DNA of 62,179 nt from contig JAKAOH010000004.1 of the NCBI GenBank assembly GCA_021812285.1, positions 1 to 62,179 of the forward strand. Reading direction: 5' to 3'. A model generated the notes under the pieces. That model made no database searches. It was not told where the DNA came from and worked only from the letters and a program-made list of their open reading frames with translations. The stretch's first letter is position 1; every line of letters begins with the position of its first letter. Origin of the DNA: Acidobacteriota bacterium. Lineage in GTDB: Bacteria; Acidobacteriota; Terriglobia; Acidiferrales; UBA7541. The position numbers and the translations under genes are program-made. Positions 7,080 to 16,404 of this stretch are shown in pieces.

Positions 7080-9382
7080 ATCATTTCCTGGCGCATCCCC
7101 TAGGTCCGGCGCTCGTTCCCTACGTGATCGAGCCTGCGGCGCGTTCGCTGGCACTAGCCGGCGCGGTCTGGCTGGCGCTCACGGCGCTGCGCGTGCGCGA
7201 TATCGGTTTGCGGCTCGTGGCGTGGACCTTCGTTTTGTGCGCGGCACTCCTGATGCCGCTGCTTCCCCGCCTGATGCCGCGAATTCCCCTGCTGCTTCCC
7301 GCGCGGCAAGCGGCTGTTGCGCCCGCGTCAAATCTGAACAAAAGCGTCCGCTGGGAAGGCCACTCGCTGCAAGTTTCCATTGCCTTGCCGGGCGGTTCCG
7401 TGCCATCCGGCAATGTGAAGAGTTCATTGCCGGCAGCGCCGCTTTCCTCCGAAGTTCGTGCAACGAAACAATCGCAGGCCGCGGCTACCATCGGCACAGC
7501 CCCGATAGACCCGCGAGGTACGGAATCCCGGGATTCTGGGGTTTCGCCTCTGCAGTCGGATTCGCGTGACACTGCAATCGCCACAAGCTCCAGTCCCGCC
7601 CCCGCGAGGAAGAATATTTCCTGGCTCACGCTCGCGGCGGCTGCGTACTGGCTGATTGTCGGAACGCTGCTCAGCCGGCTCGCACTCGGCTACGCGCTGC
7701 GCTGCCGGCTCGAAAATCGCGCGAAGCGCATTGAAGACGAGCGCGCGGTGGCTATCCTTCGGGAAGAATCCCGCAAAATCGGGCTCGGGCGTCCGCCGCG
7801 CCTCGCGGAATCCGCGGCGCTTTCGGTTCCGGCGGCCATGCGAGTGCTGCGACCGTTGGTCCTCTTGCCGTCGGGATGGAAAGACTGGAACGAGGCGGAG
7901 TTGCGCGCCGTTTTTGCGCATGAACTTTCTCACATCGCGCGGCGCGATGTTCTCACGCAGGCACTGGCGAAAATCCACCGGGCGATTTTCTGGTTCAGCC
8001 CGCTGGGCTGGTGGCTCGACCGCACGATTGTGGAACTGGCCGAGCAGGCGAGCGACGACGACGCATTGCGCGCCGGCGCCGATCGCACCGGTTATGCCGA
8101 AGTTCTGCTCCATTTTCTTCGCGCCATCAAAACCGGCCAAAGCCGCATACGATGGGAAGCGGTATCCATGGCGCAAGGCACGCGCTCGGTGCGCCGGCTG
8201 GAACGAATCCTCTCCGGTGCGCGGCTTTCCGCGCGCGTGGGGCGCAAATCGCTGGCCACGATCGCGGTTGCTCTCGTTCCTCTCGTTTGCCTGACCGCGG
8301 CGGTCGAGCCGACGTTTTCGGCGCAAAGTCAGACGCCGCCTCCGCCGGCGCTCCCCGCACCACCCCCTCCACCCGTTTCCGCGATGCAGCCTGTGGTTGT
8401 CGCGCCTGCGCCGGCTCCGCCAAAAACCCTTGCCGCGCAGAATTTGCCGGTCGCTCCTGCGCCGGCCCCAGCGCCCACGCCGGCGCCGGTGGGCGCGCCC
8501 GGCATTCCTCCGTTACCTGCAGTTCCGCCTGCACTCGCTGGCGTGCCGTTCCCGCCGATGGCCGGCCCCGGACAAAGCGGAGAGAGCGAAACGTGGTATT
8601 CGAACGGAGACTGCTCGAACGGCGACGCGTTCGCCATCGTCGCCGGTCACAAAATCACGATGCAGTGCGGCAGCGACCGAGATTTCGAGCAGGTCCAGAA
8701 ATTGCGCGAGAAAACGAAGAGCGATTTCATCTGGTTCCGCAAGAACGGCCATGCGTACATCGTCCGCGATCCCGAAACGGTACAGCAAGCGCAAGCCGCG
8801 TTCGCACCCATGCAGGAGCTTGCCCGCGAACAGGCCGAATTGGGACGCGAACAAGCAGCGCTGGGCGCGAAACAGGCCGCGCTGGGAATGCAGCAAGCGG
8901 AATCGCGGCTGATGCTCCCGCATTTCGATTTTTCGGCGGAGATGCGCGCGATGGATAAGGAACTGCGCGCGTTCGACACGTCGACAGAACAAGAGGATAT
9001 GAGCCGCTACCGCGCGGACATGCATGACGCGTTCAAGCAACTCAACTCTGCCAAGACGCAAGAGGCCTTGGCCCGCGCGCAGGAGCAAATCGCGCGCGCC
9101 ATGCAGAAAATGGATTCAAGCACCATGCAGCAGGCGATGGCGCATTTGCGCGAACAGATGGCGATGATGCAAGCGCGGATAGGAAGAATCCAGGCGAACG
9201 CCGGCGAACGCCAGGCCGAATTGGGGCGCCAGCAGGCGGCTCTCGGCGAACAGCAAGCCGCGCTGGGACGCAAGCAAGCGACGCTCGGACACCAGCAGAC
9301 GCAAGCCGCCCGGCAGGCGGCCGAGCAGATCCAGAAGCTGCTGGATCAAGCACTGGCGAAAGGGCTGGCGAAAAAACCCTGA
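7076..9382 (+). CDS. BlaR1/MecR1-like M56 membrane metallopeptidase with long coiled-coil tail
   Basis: The protein has 768 residues and starts at the ATG overlapping the BlaI stop. Two hydrophobic helices lie in residues 22-65, and a third at about 182-205 precedes the peptidase domain. The zinc motif HELSH is at 282-286, and a Glu in ELAEQASDDDAL (about 320-323) is the likely third ligand. This matches the M56 antirepressor peptidases. The usual penicillin-binding sensor domain is absent. After residue 410 there is a Pro/Ala-rich linker, a small Cys-containing domain (about 500-565), and then a Gln/Ala-rich coiled coil with a repeated seven-residue LGxxQAA pattern. The sensor input is therefore likely different from beta-lactam. 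It probably cleaves the BlaI partner. Confidence 0.8.
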   Translation: MNHFLAHPLGPALVPYVIEPAARSLALAGAVWLALTALRVRDIGLRLVAWTFVLCAALLMPLLPRLMPRIPLLLPARQAAVAPASNLNKSVRWEGHSLQVSIALPGGSVPSGNVKSSLPAAPLSSEVRATKQSQAAATIGTAPIDPRGTESRDSGVSPLQSDSRDTAIATSSSPAPARKNISWLTLAAAAYWLIVGTLLSRLALGYALRCRLENRAKRIEDERAVAILREESRKIGLGRPPRLAESAALSVPAAMRVLRPLVLLPSGWKDWNEAELRAVFAHELSHIARRDVLTQALAKIHRAIFWFSPLGWWLDRTIVELAEQASDDDALRAGADRTGYAEVLLHFLRAIKTGQSRIRWEAVSMAQGTRSVRRLERILSGARLSARVGRKSLATIAVALVPLVCLTAAVEPTFSAQSQTPPPPALPAPPPPPVSAMQPVVVAPAPAPPKTLAAQNLPVAPAPAPAPTPAPVGAPGIPPLPAVPPALAGVPFPPMAGPGQSGESETWYSNGDCSNGDAFAIVAGHKITMQCGSDRDFEQVQKLREKTKSDFIWFRKNGHAYIVRDPETVQQAQAAFAPMQELAREQAELGREQAALGAKQAALGMQQAESRLMLPHFDFSAEMRAMDKELRAFDTSTEQEDMSRYRADMHDAFKQLNSAKTQEALARAQEQIARAMQKMDSSTMQQAMAHLREQMAMMQARIGRIQANAGERQAELGRQQAALGEQQAALGRKQATLGHQQTQAARQAAEQIQKLLDQALAKGLAKKP

Positions 9383-9589
9383 GATCAACCGGCGCCGCAG
9401 GCGGCAATCCACGCTGAGCGCGGCCAAGCCGAACAATTTCCCTCCGCGAAACGAAGGGTAAAGTGCAACCGGCGCCACGAAATCCGCCCAACGTGGCGCC
9501 GTTGCATTTTGGCCTACCCATATCGCGCCACACCCAAAACCCGAAATCGCTTCCGCACACTATGCCCACGGCGCGTCGCACGGTGCTGT

Positions 9590-9958
9590 ATGATGAGGAG
9601 CGTGAAACACACGATAATTTTGCTCGCGAGCGCGGCGCTGCTCGTTTCGCTCGCCGGATGCGACAGCCCGAAGCCCAAAACCGATGCGCAACTCGGTTTG
9701 AACCCCCAGCAGGCGAGCGGGCGCCAGGTTTTCCAGGCCTACTGCTCCTCGTGCCATCATGCGTATTCCTCGGCCGGATCCACCGGGCCCAGCCTGAAGA
9801 GATTGTTTCGCAAGAAATATCTGCCGACTGGATTGCCCGCGAACGACCGGTTCGTGCTGCAGACGATCACCGGCGGCCGCGGGATGATGCCGGGGTTCGG
9901 CGGCACGCTCAGCGAACAGCAGATAAGCGATTTGCTGGCGTATTTGCACACGCTCTGA
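9590..9958 (+). CDS. Monohaem cytochrome c lipoprotein
   Basis: About 122 residues. Tandem ATG codons at 9590 and 9593 are the possible starts, and neither has a strong ribosome site. The N-terminus is a lipoprotein signal ending in LVSLAGC. One CSSCH haem site follows, and the domain ends with GRGMMPGFGGTL (Met ligand) and an ISDLLAYLHTL helix, the class I cytochrome c fold. It should be a small periplasmic electron carrier held to a membrane by lipid. It stands alone and does not adjoin the larger cytochrome operon that begins about 5 kb downstream. Confidence 0.82.
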   Translation: MMRSVKHTIILLASAALLVSLAGCDSPKPKTDAQLGLNPQQASGRQVFQAYCSSCHHAYSSAGSTGPSLKRLFRKKYLPTGLPANDRFVLQTITGGRGMMPGFGGTLSEQQISDLLAYLHTL

Positions 9959-10006
9959 GCGAGGGCGGCGCTCGGTTGGCCGCCGAGAAACGGGAAAGAA
10001 ACAGCC

Positions 10007-10495
10007 ATGGCCGAAGCGATAAAAACCGAAACCGGACAGCAGCCCGCTCCCGTTCTGGTGGTTCCCGCGCAGTCGCTCGCCGAGCGCGAACGCCAGGTTC
10101 GCGACGAGATCGCGCGGCGCGCTTATGAAATCTTCGAAAGCCGTGGATGCCAGCACGGGCGCGACGTCGAGGACTGGCTCCAGGCGGAATCGCAATTATT
10201 GCATCGCCTACCGCGCCGCGTAGCGCAAACGCCCGAACGGCTTTTCGTTTTCGCCGAATTGTCGCGGAATTGGGAACCGGACGAACTCGTCGTGGGCGTG
10301 GACCCGCATCGGCTTATTCTCAGCGGCGAGCGCGAAGTGGACGTGACGTTTGACGATCCGCACGGGACGCGAACGGAAAAACAATTGCTGACGATTTTTC
10401 AGACGCTCGATTTGCCGGTGGAAGTGCGCGCGGATGGCGCGACGGCGACGCTCGCAGGGACAACGCTGGAAATCGTAATGCCTCGGCGAGTGTGA
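10007..10495 (+). CDS. DUF2934 and Hsp20-like fusion protein
   Basis: 162 residues. The ATG at 10007 follows GAAAGAAA. Residues 28-65 match DUF2934 (IARRAYEIFESRG, then HGRDVEDWLQAES), a short helical module common in acidobacteria and proteobacteria and often encoded near stress genes. Residues 75-160 resemble an alpha-crystallin/Hsp20 beta-sandwich (FVFAELSRNWEPDEL through ATLAGTTLEIVMPR). Small heat-shock proteins hold unfolding clients. The fusion may localise or regulate this chaperone; that is inference. Confidence 0.72.
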   Translation: MAEAIKTETGQQPAPVLVVPAQSLAERERQVRDEIARRAYEIFESRGCQHGRDVEDWLQAESQLLHRLPRRVAQTPERLFVFAELSRNWEPDELVVGVDPHRLILSGEREVDVTFDDPHGTRTEKQLLTIFQTLDLPVEVRADGATATLAGTTLEIVMPRRV

Positions 10496-10775
10496 CTTCC
10501 GGTAAACTCGCGCACGGATCTTTCCGGACGACAATTCTCAAAAAGCTGGCGCCGACCCAAATAAGAGGCATTCCGACCGGCCTCATGGGCGCCAGAGAGC
10601 ACCAGTTTGGATTGACGACAATACCTCAGTAGACGGGTAAGGCGCCGAGAAGAAAGTAGAAGACGTTATCGTACCGGATGCGGTTCGAAGAGGATTTCAC
10701 GACCAATCCCCCTCCCGATTTGCGCAGGCGGCCGGGATTCTTGCTATTGGCCACGCATTTTGAAGCGCGACGGCG

Positions 10776-11477
10776 TCAGGCTCGCTTTTCCTCGAACAGG
10801 CCCAGATAGACCAGGCCGGCGATGGCTCCGCCGATAATCGGCGCAACCCAGAACAGCCAGAGCTGCTGGATCGCCCAGCCGCCGACAAAAAGTGCTGGGC
10901 CAGTGCTGCGAGCCGGATTCACCGAAGTATTGGTGATCGGTATGCCAACCAGGTGGCAAAGTGTCAGCGCCAGGCCGATGGCAATGCCCGCGAATCCCGC
11001 CGGCGCGCGCTTGTCGGTTGCGCCGTGAATGACGAGAACGAAGATAAAGGTGAGAACAACTTCGGCGATGAAACAGGCGACGAGCGAATAGCCTCCCGGG
11101 GAATGGGCGCCGTAGCCGTTGGATGCGAAACCCCCGCTCAGCGAAAAGCCAGATTTGCCGCTGGCAATCAGATACAGGACGGTGCTCGCTAGAATCGCGC
11201 CCAGGACCTGGACGACAACGTAGGGAATCAGCTCTTTGAACGGGAACCGCTTGCCAAACGCCAGACCGACCGATACCGCTGGGTTGAAATGGCCGCCGGA
11301 AATGTGGCCGACGGCGTAGACCATCGTGAGAACGGTCAGGCCAAAGGCGAGTGCGACTCCGACGAATCCGATTCCGAGTTGCGGATACGCCGCGGAAACG
11401 ACCGCCGCACCGCATCCTCCGAAGACGAGAACGAACGTGCCAATGAACTCGGCCGCGAGCTTTTTGGACAGTGGCAT
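10776..11477 (-). CDS. aqpZ: Aquaporin Z-like water channel
   Basis: 233 residues, the usual size for AqpZ. Six membrane helices and two half-helices are visible. The first pore motif is [10 protein letters not shown] (about 60-69) and the second is [13 protein letters not shown] (about 184-196), the NPA and NPA-R pair with the selectivity-filter Arg typical of water-selective channels. The opening [22 protein letters not shown] is the MIP family start. It passes water across the inner membrane and is encoded alone, with no glycerol genes nearby, which also favours aquaporin over GlpF. Confidence 0.93.
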   Translation of the reverse strand: MPLSKKLAAEFIGTFVLVFGGCGAAVVSAAYPQLGIGFVGVALAFGLTVLTMVYAVGHISGGHFNPAVSVGLAFGKRFPFKELIPYVVVQVLGAILASTVLYLIASGKSGFSLSGGFASNGYGAHSPGGYSLVACFIAEVVLTFIFVLVIHGATDKRAPAGFAGIAIGLALTLCHLVGIPITNTSVNPARSTGPALFVGGWAIQQLWLFWVAPIIGGAIAGLVYLGLFEEKRA

Positions 11478-12161
11478 TCGGTGTCTCCTCTCGACAGAAC
11501 AGTCGCGAGCACCAGGGAAACGGCAGATTCGATCCTGCCGGTCGCCCCGGTCCGGGACACTTTACACCGGATGGGAGGGGGTTGCTACTGTTGGCTGGAG
11601 GGGCCTGGCTTCGTGGTGGTGGATTGGAGTGGCCGATCTCTCCAAGCCACGGGTTTCGATGGAATTGGCTTTTTCCGATGCGGGTTTAGGCCAGCCCCGG
11701 TCGTGTTGCGGACTGCGCGTGTGCGGTGATCCAGCCCGCATTTGTCACAAGTTTTGAGCCGCGACGATTCGGGGGTGGATTTGGTCGGCCTGGTGCTCTC
11801 TGCCGGCAAGTTTTCCAGGGTAGTGCGGCTGGCGGTTTGCTTGGGGGCGGGTGTTTAGCCGGTCGCGGTGGACCTGGGCCGCGATTTTCAACGGCCGGAG
11901 CCGGATCGTGCCGGCCTGCGCCGAGGCTCACTCAGTTCTCCCGTGCGCCAACCGCCGTAGCGTATCAGCCATTTCGATCTGGAGACGCCGGGCTGGAACC
12001 GCTCGGCAACCCGTTCGGACCAAAAGTGCTACCCATGTGTCCGGTACATTCTGTTCCCCATGTCTCCGGGCTGGATACAACGCGCCATGAAGATGGCGTC
12101 ACCCTTTCGTGCGGAAACCGCTTTGGCATGGAGCCAGGTGATAGACTAGCGGTCAACCCAG
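11478..12161. other. Intergenic stretch, possibly a decayed mobile element
   Basis: About 680 bp between divergently transcribed genes. I see no intact gene. Frames on both strands are Pro/Arg-rich, as random GC-rich DNA would be. Near 12031-12070 two ACCCATGTGTCCGG / CCCCATGTCTCCGG blocks repeat about 26 bp apart. Such blocks are often seen beside insertion-sequence integrases, so this may be the edge of a lost element. The promoter of the kinase gene at 12162 must also lie here, but I could not place it. Confidence 0.35.
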
Positions 12162-13550
12162 ATGAACGAAACCCCACAAACGCCAGGCAAACACAAACCC
12201 TGGACGAAAGGCAGATTCTCCAGGGAGAAGCGGCTCGGTTTGTGGAACGAGCCGGGGATTCGTACCGGGCCGTGGTTCTGGGCGACGCTGACGTTGTCGA
12301 GCATCACGATCGTTTCGGTGGTTTTCCTCGTTTGGGAGTTGATCGAGGACCATTTTTTCCGCAACTTGAATTACCGCACGCTGCACTATCTCTACATCAC
12401 GCGCGGAATCGTTTCCTCGCTGCTGCTGGCGTTTTGGGCGGCGTGGTACGTGCTGCGGGAGCGCAGAGCCAGCGAACAGCAGCTGCACGAATCGCGCGAG
12501 CATTACCGAGGGTTGCTTGAAGCCTCTCCCGGGGCTGTGGCATTGTACGACGGTGATCTGGTGATTCTGGAATGGAACGCGGCGGCCGAGCGGCTCTACG
12601 GCTTCACCAAGACCGAGGCGCTGGGCCACACTTTGGCCACTGTTCCGCCGGACAAGGAACCGGAATTGCAGACTTTTCTCGATCAAGTCCGCGGGGGCCA
12701 CGCCGTGCTAGATATGGAGACCAAGCGGATTCATAAGGATGGAAGCAGCCTCGACGTCCAGCTCAGTTTGTTGCCTTTTCACGGCACTTCCGAACAGCGC
12801 TCGTTTCTGGAAGTCACGAACGACATTCGCGAGCGGGTCAGACTGCGCCAGGCACTGCTGCAACTCGAGAAACTGACCACAATGGGACAGATGGCGGCCG
12901 GGACCGCTCACCACTTGAACACACCTTTGGCGTCCATGCTTCTCCGCGTGCAGATGCTGCGGAGCAGCGCGAAGGGAACGGCGGCTGCCGAACTGGAGCA
13001 GCTCGAAAACAACATCCAGTTCTGTCAACAATTCGTGCGGAGGCTCCTCGATTTCAGCCGTCGTCCGCAACCCGTGAAGCAGCCGGAACCCCTGGGAGGC
13101 ACGCTGGAGTCCGTGGTGAGTTTTCTCTCCCCTCAGATTCACAGAAAACGCACCCGGCTGACAGTGGATCTGGCCGCCACAGATGGCGACAAGGTTCTGG
13201 CCGATCGGAGTCAGATCGAAGCCTTGTTCATCATTCTGCTGAGCAACTCCCTCGACGCCGTCTCGCTCGATGGAAGTATCGCAGTCCGCTCCTGCCGCCG
13301 GGGAATGGAATGGATGGAGATCGAGATCGCTGACGATGGCTGCGGAATCGATCCCGCGGACATGCCTCGCGTTTTTCAGCCGTTCTTCAGCACCAAACCT
13401 GTTGGCAAAGGAACCGGCCTCGGACTGGCGCTGGCCAGCAACATTCTCCAGGAGCACGGCGGCTCGATGCGAATCGAGAGTAAACCGCAGCAGGGAACCA
13501 AGGTTCTCATCGAACTGCCGGTCTGGCGGGAGGAGACGCAAAGCCGATGA
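12162..13550 (+). CDS. PAS-domain sensor histidine kinase
   Basis: 462 residues. Two membrane helices (about 38-58 and 80-97) with a short loop between them leave almost no periplasmic domain, so sensing is probably by the PAS domain at about 112-225. The phospho-acceptor region reads GTAHHLNTPL with His250. The usual acidic residue after the active His is itself a His. A HATPase domain follows with NSLDAV, DDGCGID and GTGLGLAL boxes. The stop overlaps the start of the response regulator by 4 bp, so the two make a cognate pair. It lies just upstream of the cytochrome operon and probably controls electron-transport genes. Confidence 0.88.
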   Translation: MNETPQTPGKHKPWTKGRFSREKRLGLWNEPGIRTGPWFWATLTLSSITIVSVVFLVWELIEDHFFRNLNYRTLHYLYITRGIVSSLLLAFWAAWYVLRERRASEQQLHESREHYRGLLEASPGAVALYDGDLVILEWNAAAERLYGFTKTEALGHTLATVPPDKEPELQTFLDQVRGGHAVLDMETKRIHKDGSSLDVQLSLLPFHGTSEQRSFLEVTNDIRERVRLRQALLQLEKLTTMGQMAAGTAHHLNTPLASMLLRVQMLRSSAKGTAAAELEQLENNIQFCQQFVRRLLDFSRRPQPVKQPEPLGGTLESVVSFLSPQIHRKRTRLTVDLAATDGDKVLADRSQIEALFIILLSNSLDAVSLDGSIAVRSCRRGMEWMEIEIADDGCGIDPADMPRVFQPFFSTKPVGKGTGLGLALASNILQEHGGSMRIESKPQQGTKVLIELPVWREETQSR

Positions 13551-14932
13551 GGACGTTTCCGAAAGAGGGGCATCCCGGCGGCATCCTGGTGGTGGATGAC
13601 GACGCGAGCCTGGCCGACGCCCTGCGGAATTTCCTTACCAATGAGGGGTACAGTGTGGAAATAGCGCTCTCCGGCGAAGAGGCGCTTTCCGTGCAAGCGA
13701 AAGTACCCGGCATCTGTCTGGCGCTGGTGGACCTGATTATGCCGCTTACCGACGGACTGGCATTGATGGAGAAGCTTCGAAAGGGAAATCCAGACCTGGC
13801 CGTGGTCATCATGACCGGATTCGGAACAATCGAAACGGCGGTCGAGGCAATCAAGCGCGGCGCGGAAGACTATCTGACCAAACCCTTCGACCAGGAAGCC
13901 ATCCGCAAGAAAATCGGCCGGCTGATGGAAGTGTTCGAACTCCGCGGCCGCGTCGCCGAACTCGAATCCAACCTTAACCGTTGTGCTCCTTCGTTCGAAT
14001 CTCTCGTGCACATCTCGCCGCCCATGCAGCAAGTTGTCGAACAGGCGCGGACGGCCGCGGACACCGATGCTTCCATTCTGATCATCGGAGAGACCGGCAC
14101 GGGGAAGGAAGTGCTGGCGCGGGCGATTCATGGAGCCAGCCGGCGAGCTTTCGCTTCCTTCGCGCCGTTGAATTGCGGCGCACTTCCTCGCGAACTGGTG
14201 GAAAGCGAGCTGTTCGGCTTTCGGCGCGGCGCCTTTACCGGCGCCTACACCGACGCGACCGGGCTATTCGCCTCCGCGAGCGGAGGAACCGTCTTCCTGG
14301 ACGAAATTGGCGAGATGCCCAAGGAAGTTCAAGTGAAGCTGCTGCGGGTCCTGCAAGAAAAGGAATTGCGGCCAATCGGGAGCACGCACACCCTGCCAGT
14401 TGACGTGCGCATCATTTCCGCCACGAATCGGTCGCTCAGCCAGTTGCGCAGCGAGTATCTGCGAAGCGACTTCTACTTCCGAATTGCCACGGTCGCGATC
14501 GAGATTCCGCCTCTGCGCCGCCGGCCGGAGGACCTTCTGGCTTTGATCCATCATTTCGGCAGGACCTTGAGCGAGCGTTACGAACGCGAAATCACGCTGC
14601 ACCGTTCAGCTCTTGAGCTCCTTTTGCACTATTCGTTTCCGGGGAATATTCGCGAACTGGTGAATCTGCTGGAAAGCGTTGCCGCAGTATCGCGCGATGA
14701 CCCTCAGGTGATCACCGACCGGGACTTGCGACCTTTGCTGCAGAATGCGCTCCCGGAAGGCAGTGACGTAAGCGATGTCGATCCGGTTCTAACGCTCGAT
14801 CAGTGGGAACGCATGGCGATCGAGCGGGCGCTCCGGCGGTCGAAGGGCAATCGCACCCAGGCCGCGTCCCTGCTCGGTATCTCCCGTGACACCTTGTACC
14901 GCAAGCTCCGGGAGTTGAAGGAAGATTCCTAG
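13547..14932 (+). CDS. Sigma-54-dependent response regulator (NtrC family)
   Basis: 461 residues. The receiver domain (about 10-125) has acidic residues at 17-19, phospho-acceptor Asp62 in LVDLIMP and a Lys in LTKPFD. The AAA+ domain has a GETGTGKE Walker A, an intact GAFTGA loop that contacts sigma-54, and a FLDEIGEM Walker B. The C-terminus is a Fis-type helix-turn-helix (NRTQAASLLGISRDTLYRKL). It activates sigma-54 promoters when phosphorylated by the kinase encoded just upstream. The cytochrome genes that follow are the natural targets, though no convincing sigma-54 promoter could be assigned before them. Confidence 0.93.
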   Translation: MRTFPKEGHPGGILVVDDDASLADALRNFLTNEGYSVEIALSGEEALSVQAKVPGICLALVDLIMPLTDGLALMEKLRKGNPDLAVVIMTGFGTIETAVEAIKRGAEDYLTKPFDQEAIRKKIGRLMEVFELRGRVAELESNLNRCAPSFESLVHISPPMQQVVEQARTAADTDASILIIGETGTGKEVLARAIHGASRRAFASFAPLNCGALPRELVESELFGFRRGAFTGAYTDATGLFASASGGTVFLDEIGEMPKEVQVKLLRVLQEKELRPIGSTHTLPVDVRIISATNRSLSQLRSEYLRSDFYFRIATVAIEIPPLRRRPEDLLALIHHFGRTLSERYEREITLHRSALELLLHYSFPGNIRELVNLLESVAAVSRDDPQVITDRDLRPLLQNALPEGSDVSDVDPVLTLDQWERMAIERALRRSKGNRTQAASLLGISRDTLYRKLRELKEDS

Positions 14933-15143
14933 TCAAGCCGGGCCGCAAAACTCCGCCAGCGCCGTCCGATAATCCGACAACGTGCAGCCGGAATGGCTTC
15001 CAACGCGCGGTCTTTCGTTAATAGTTGCGAATTGATTGTCGGTCAAGCGCATGATTCTTCGACGCTTGTCGCCGCGGCCGGCCGCCATGCGGTCCCCTCG
15101 GCTTCTGGCCAGCCACGTGCGCAGGTGCAAAAAGGATACCTTG

Positions 15144-16373
15144 ATGGTGAAATCTCGCGAAGAAGCGCCATCGCCGCGTCGTCCCTTTGTATGGCTGATC
15201 CTGGCGCTCGCCGCACTGGCGATCCTGGGCAGCGTTCTTGCCGTAAAGGACCGCAGTGTCCTCTTGCGCTGGTCGGTGTTTCTTTCCACCGATATCGGGA
15301 GGGGCCGCGCCGTGTTCCAGAAGAAAGGATGCATTCACTGTCACGCGGTAAATGGCATGGGCGGAAGCATCGGCCCGGACCTGGGTGAAGGAAAGCCGTC
15401 GAGTGTGGCTTTTCTCGTTACCGCCATGTGGAATCATGCGCCGAACATGTGGGCCTACATGCGCGCCGAGCGTTTCTCCTATCCGACTCTCGATTACGAG
15501 CAAACAGCGCAGTTGGTGGCCTATCTCTACATGGCGAGTCGACTGGACGCGCGGGGCGACGCGCAACGCGGCCGGTTGCTGTTCGCCAAGTACCGCTGCA
15601 CCCAATGCCATTCGGCGGCGCGAACGCCCGGACCGCATGACACAACCCTGACCGATCCGCAGGCAGTTCGCACGCCGGCGGCCTGGGCCCAGGCGATGTG
15701 GGACTCCGCGCCGGCCATGAAGAAGACAATGCAGGAAGCGGGCGTGTCATGGCCCGTTCTGGAATCTTCCGATTTGAGCGACTTGTACGCTTACATTCGC
15801 TCGCGGCTTCACGGTTCTTCTCTTCCACCACCGATGCTGGGCAATCCGGAGAAGGGCTGGCAACTCTTTCAGTCGTATGGTTGTGTCGATTGCCATGGCC
15901 TGCAAGGTAATGGGCCGGGAAGTCCCGGCACGTGGCGATCACTTACGTTTCTGCAATTGGGCCAGGCGATGTGGAGCAATGCGCCGGCGATGCTAGCGGC
16001 GATGAAAGAACGCGGCATGGCTAGCCCGCGCCTCACCGGCAATCAGATGGACGATGTGGCCGCCTTCGTCTATACCTTGCGTTATTTCGATCCCGTCGGG
16101 TCGGCCATCGTCGGGCGCAGTGTGTTTGAATGGCGTGGCTGCAACCGTTGCCACGGGAAAGACGCGCAGGGGAGTTCGGTCGCCCCCGCCTTGCGTGGCC
16201 AAGGGCGAAACTATAATTCCATTTCGCTGGCCACCGCGCTCTGGAGCCATGGTCCGAAGATGTTTGAGCGAAGCCAGCAATTAGGGATCGGCTGGCCCAG
16301 GTTGCAGCCAAGCGACGTCGGCGATCTGTTAGCTTTCCTGAACACCCCGCGCGAGCAGAGACGCTCTCCGTAA
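15144..16373 (+). CDS. Membrane-anchored tetrahaem cytochrome c (four class I domains)
   Basis: 409 residues, starting at the ATG at 15144 after AAAGGAT. One hydrophobic segment (about 14-34) anchors the protein, with the rest in the periplasm. Four cytochrome c domains repeat about every 90 residues, with CxxCH sites near residues 63 (CIHCH), 152 (CTQCH), 247 (CVDCH) and 333 (CNRCH). Each repeat carries a conserved (A/L)W-x-x-(A/G)P-x-M segment whose Met could be the sixth iron ligand. It could carry electrons between the outer-membrane cytochrome and the quinone-linked complex encoded downstream. A terminator follows directly, so it may be transcribed separately from that complex. Confidence 0.88.
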   Translation: MVKSREEAPSPRRPFVWLILALAALAILGSVLAVKDRSVLLRWSVFLSTDIGRGRAVFQKKGCIHCHAVNGMGGSIGPDLGEGKPSSVAFLVTAMWNHAPNMWAYMRAERFSYPTLDYEQTAQLVAYLYMASRLDARGDAQRGRLLFAKYRCTQCHSAARTPGPHDTTLTDPQAVRTPAAWAQAMWDSAPAMKKTMQEAGVSWPVLESSDLSDLYAYIRSRLHGSSLPPPMLGNPEKGWQLFQSYGCVDCHGLQGNGPGSPGTWRSLTFLQLGQAMWSNAPAMLAAMKERGMASPRLTGNQMDDVAAFVYTLRYFDPVGSAIVGRSVFEWRGCNRCHGKDAQGSSVAPALRGQGRNYNSISLATALWSHGPKMFERSQQLGIGWPRLQPSDVGDLLAFLNTPREQRRSP

Positions 16374-16375
16374 GA

Positions 16376-16404
16376 AAAAGTCGGACCTCGTACTGTCCGA
16401 TTTT
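16376..16404 (+). terminator. Intrinsic terminator after the tetrahaem cytochrome gene
   Basis: The stem TCGGAC / GTCCGA (16381-16386 and 16395-16400) has an 8-nt loop, an A-run before it and TTTT after it. It begins 3 bp past the stop codon. The A-run makes it potentially active in both directions. Confidence 0.6.

Noticed and set aside
6705-9382. A beta-lactam resistance operon
   Set aside because: There is no beta-lactamase gene and the M56 protein lacks the penicillin-binding sensor domain.
11726-12520. A 264-codon plus-strand frame overlapping the kinase start
   Set aside because: Its second half is antiphase to the kinase gene and its first half is Gly/Arg-rich without motifs.
15106-15120. 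A TGG-N11-GC pattern as a sigma-54 promoter before the tetrahaem gene
   Set aside because: It matches only the GG-N10-GC minimum, expected by chance at this GC content, and would leave a leader of about 13 nt. A similar chance match lies at 16556-16569.
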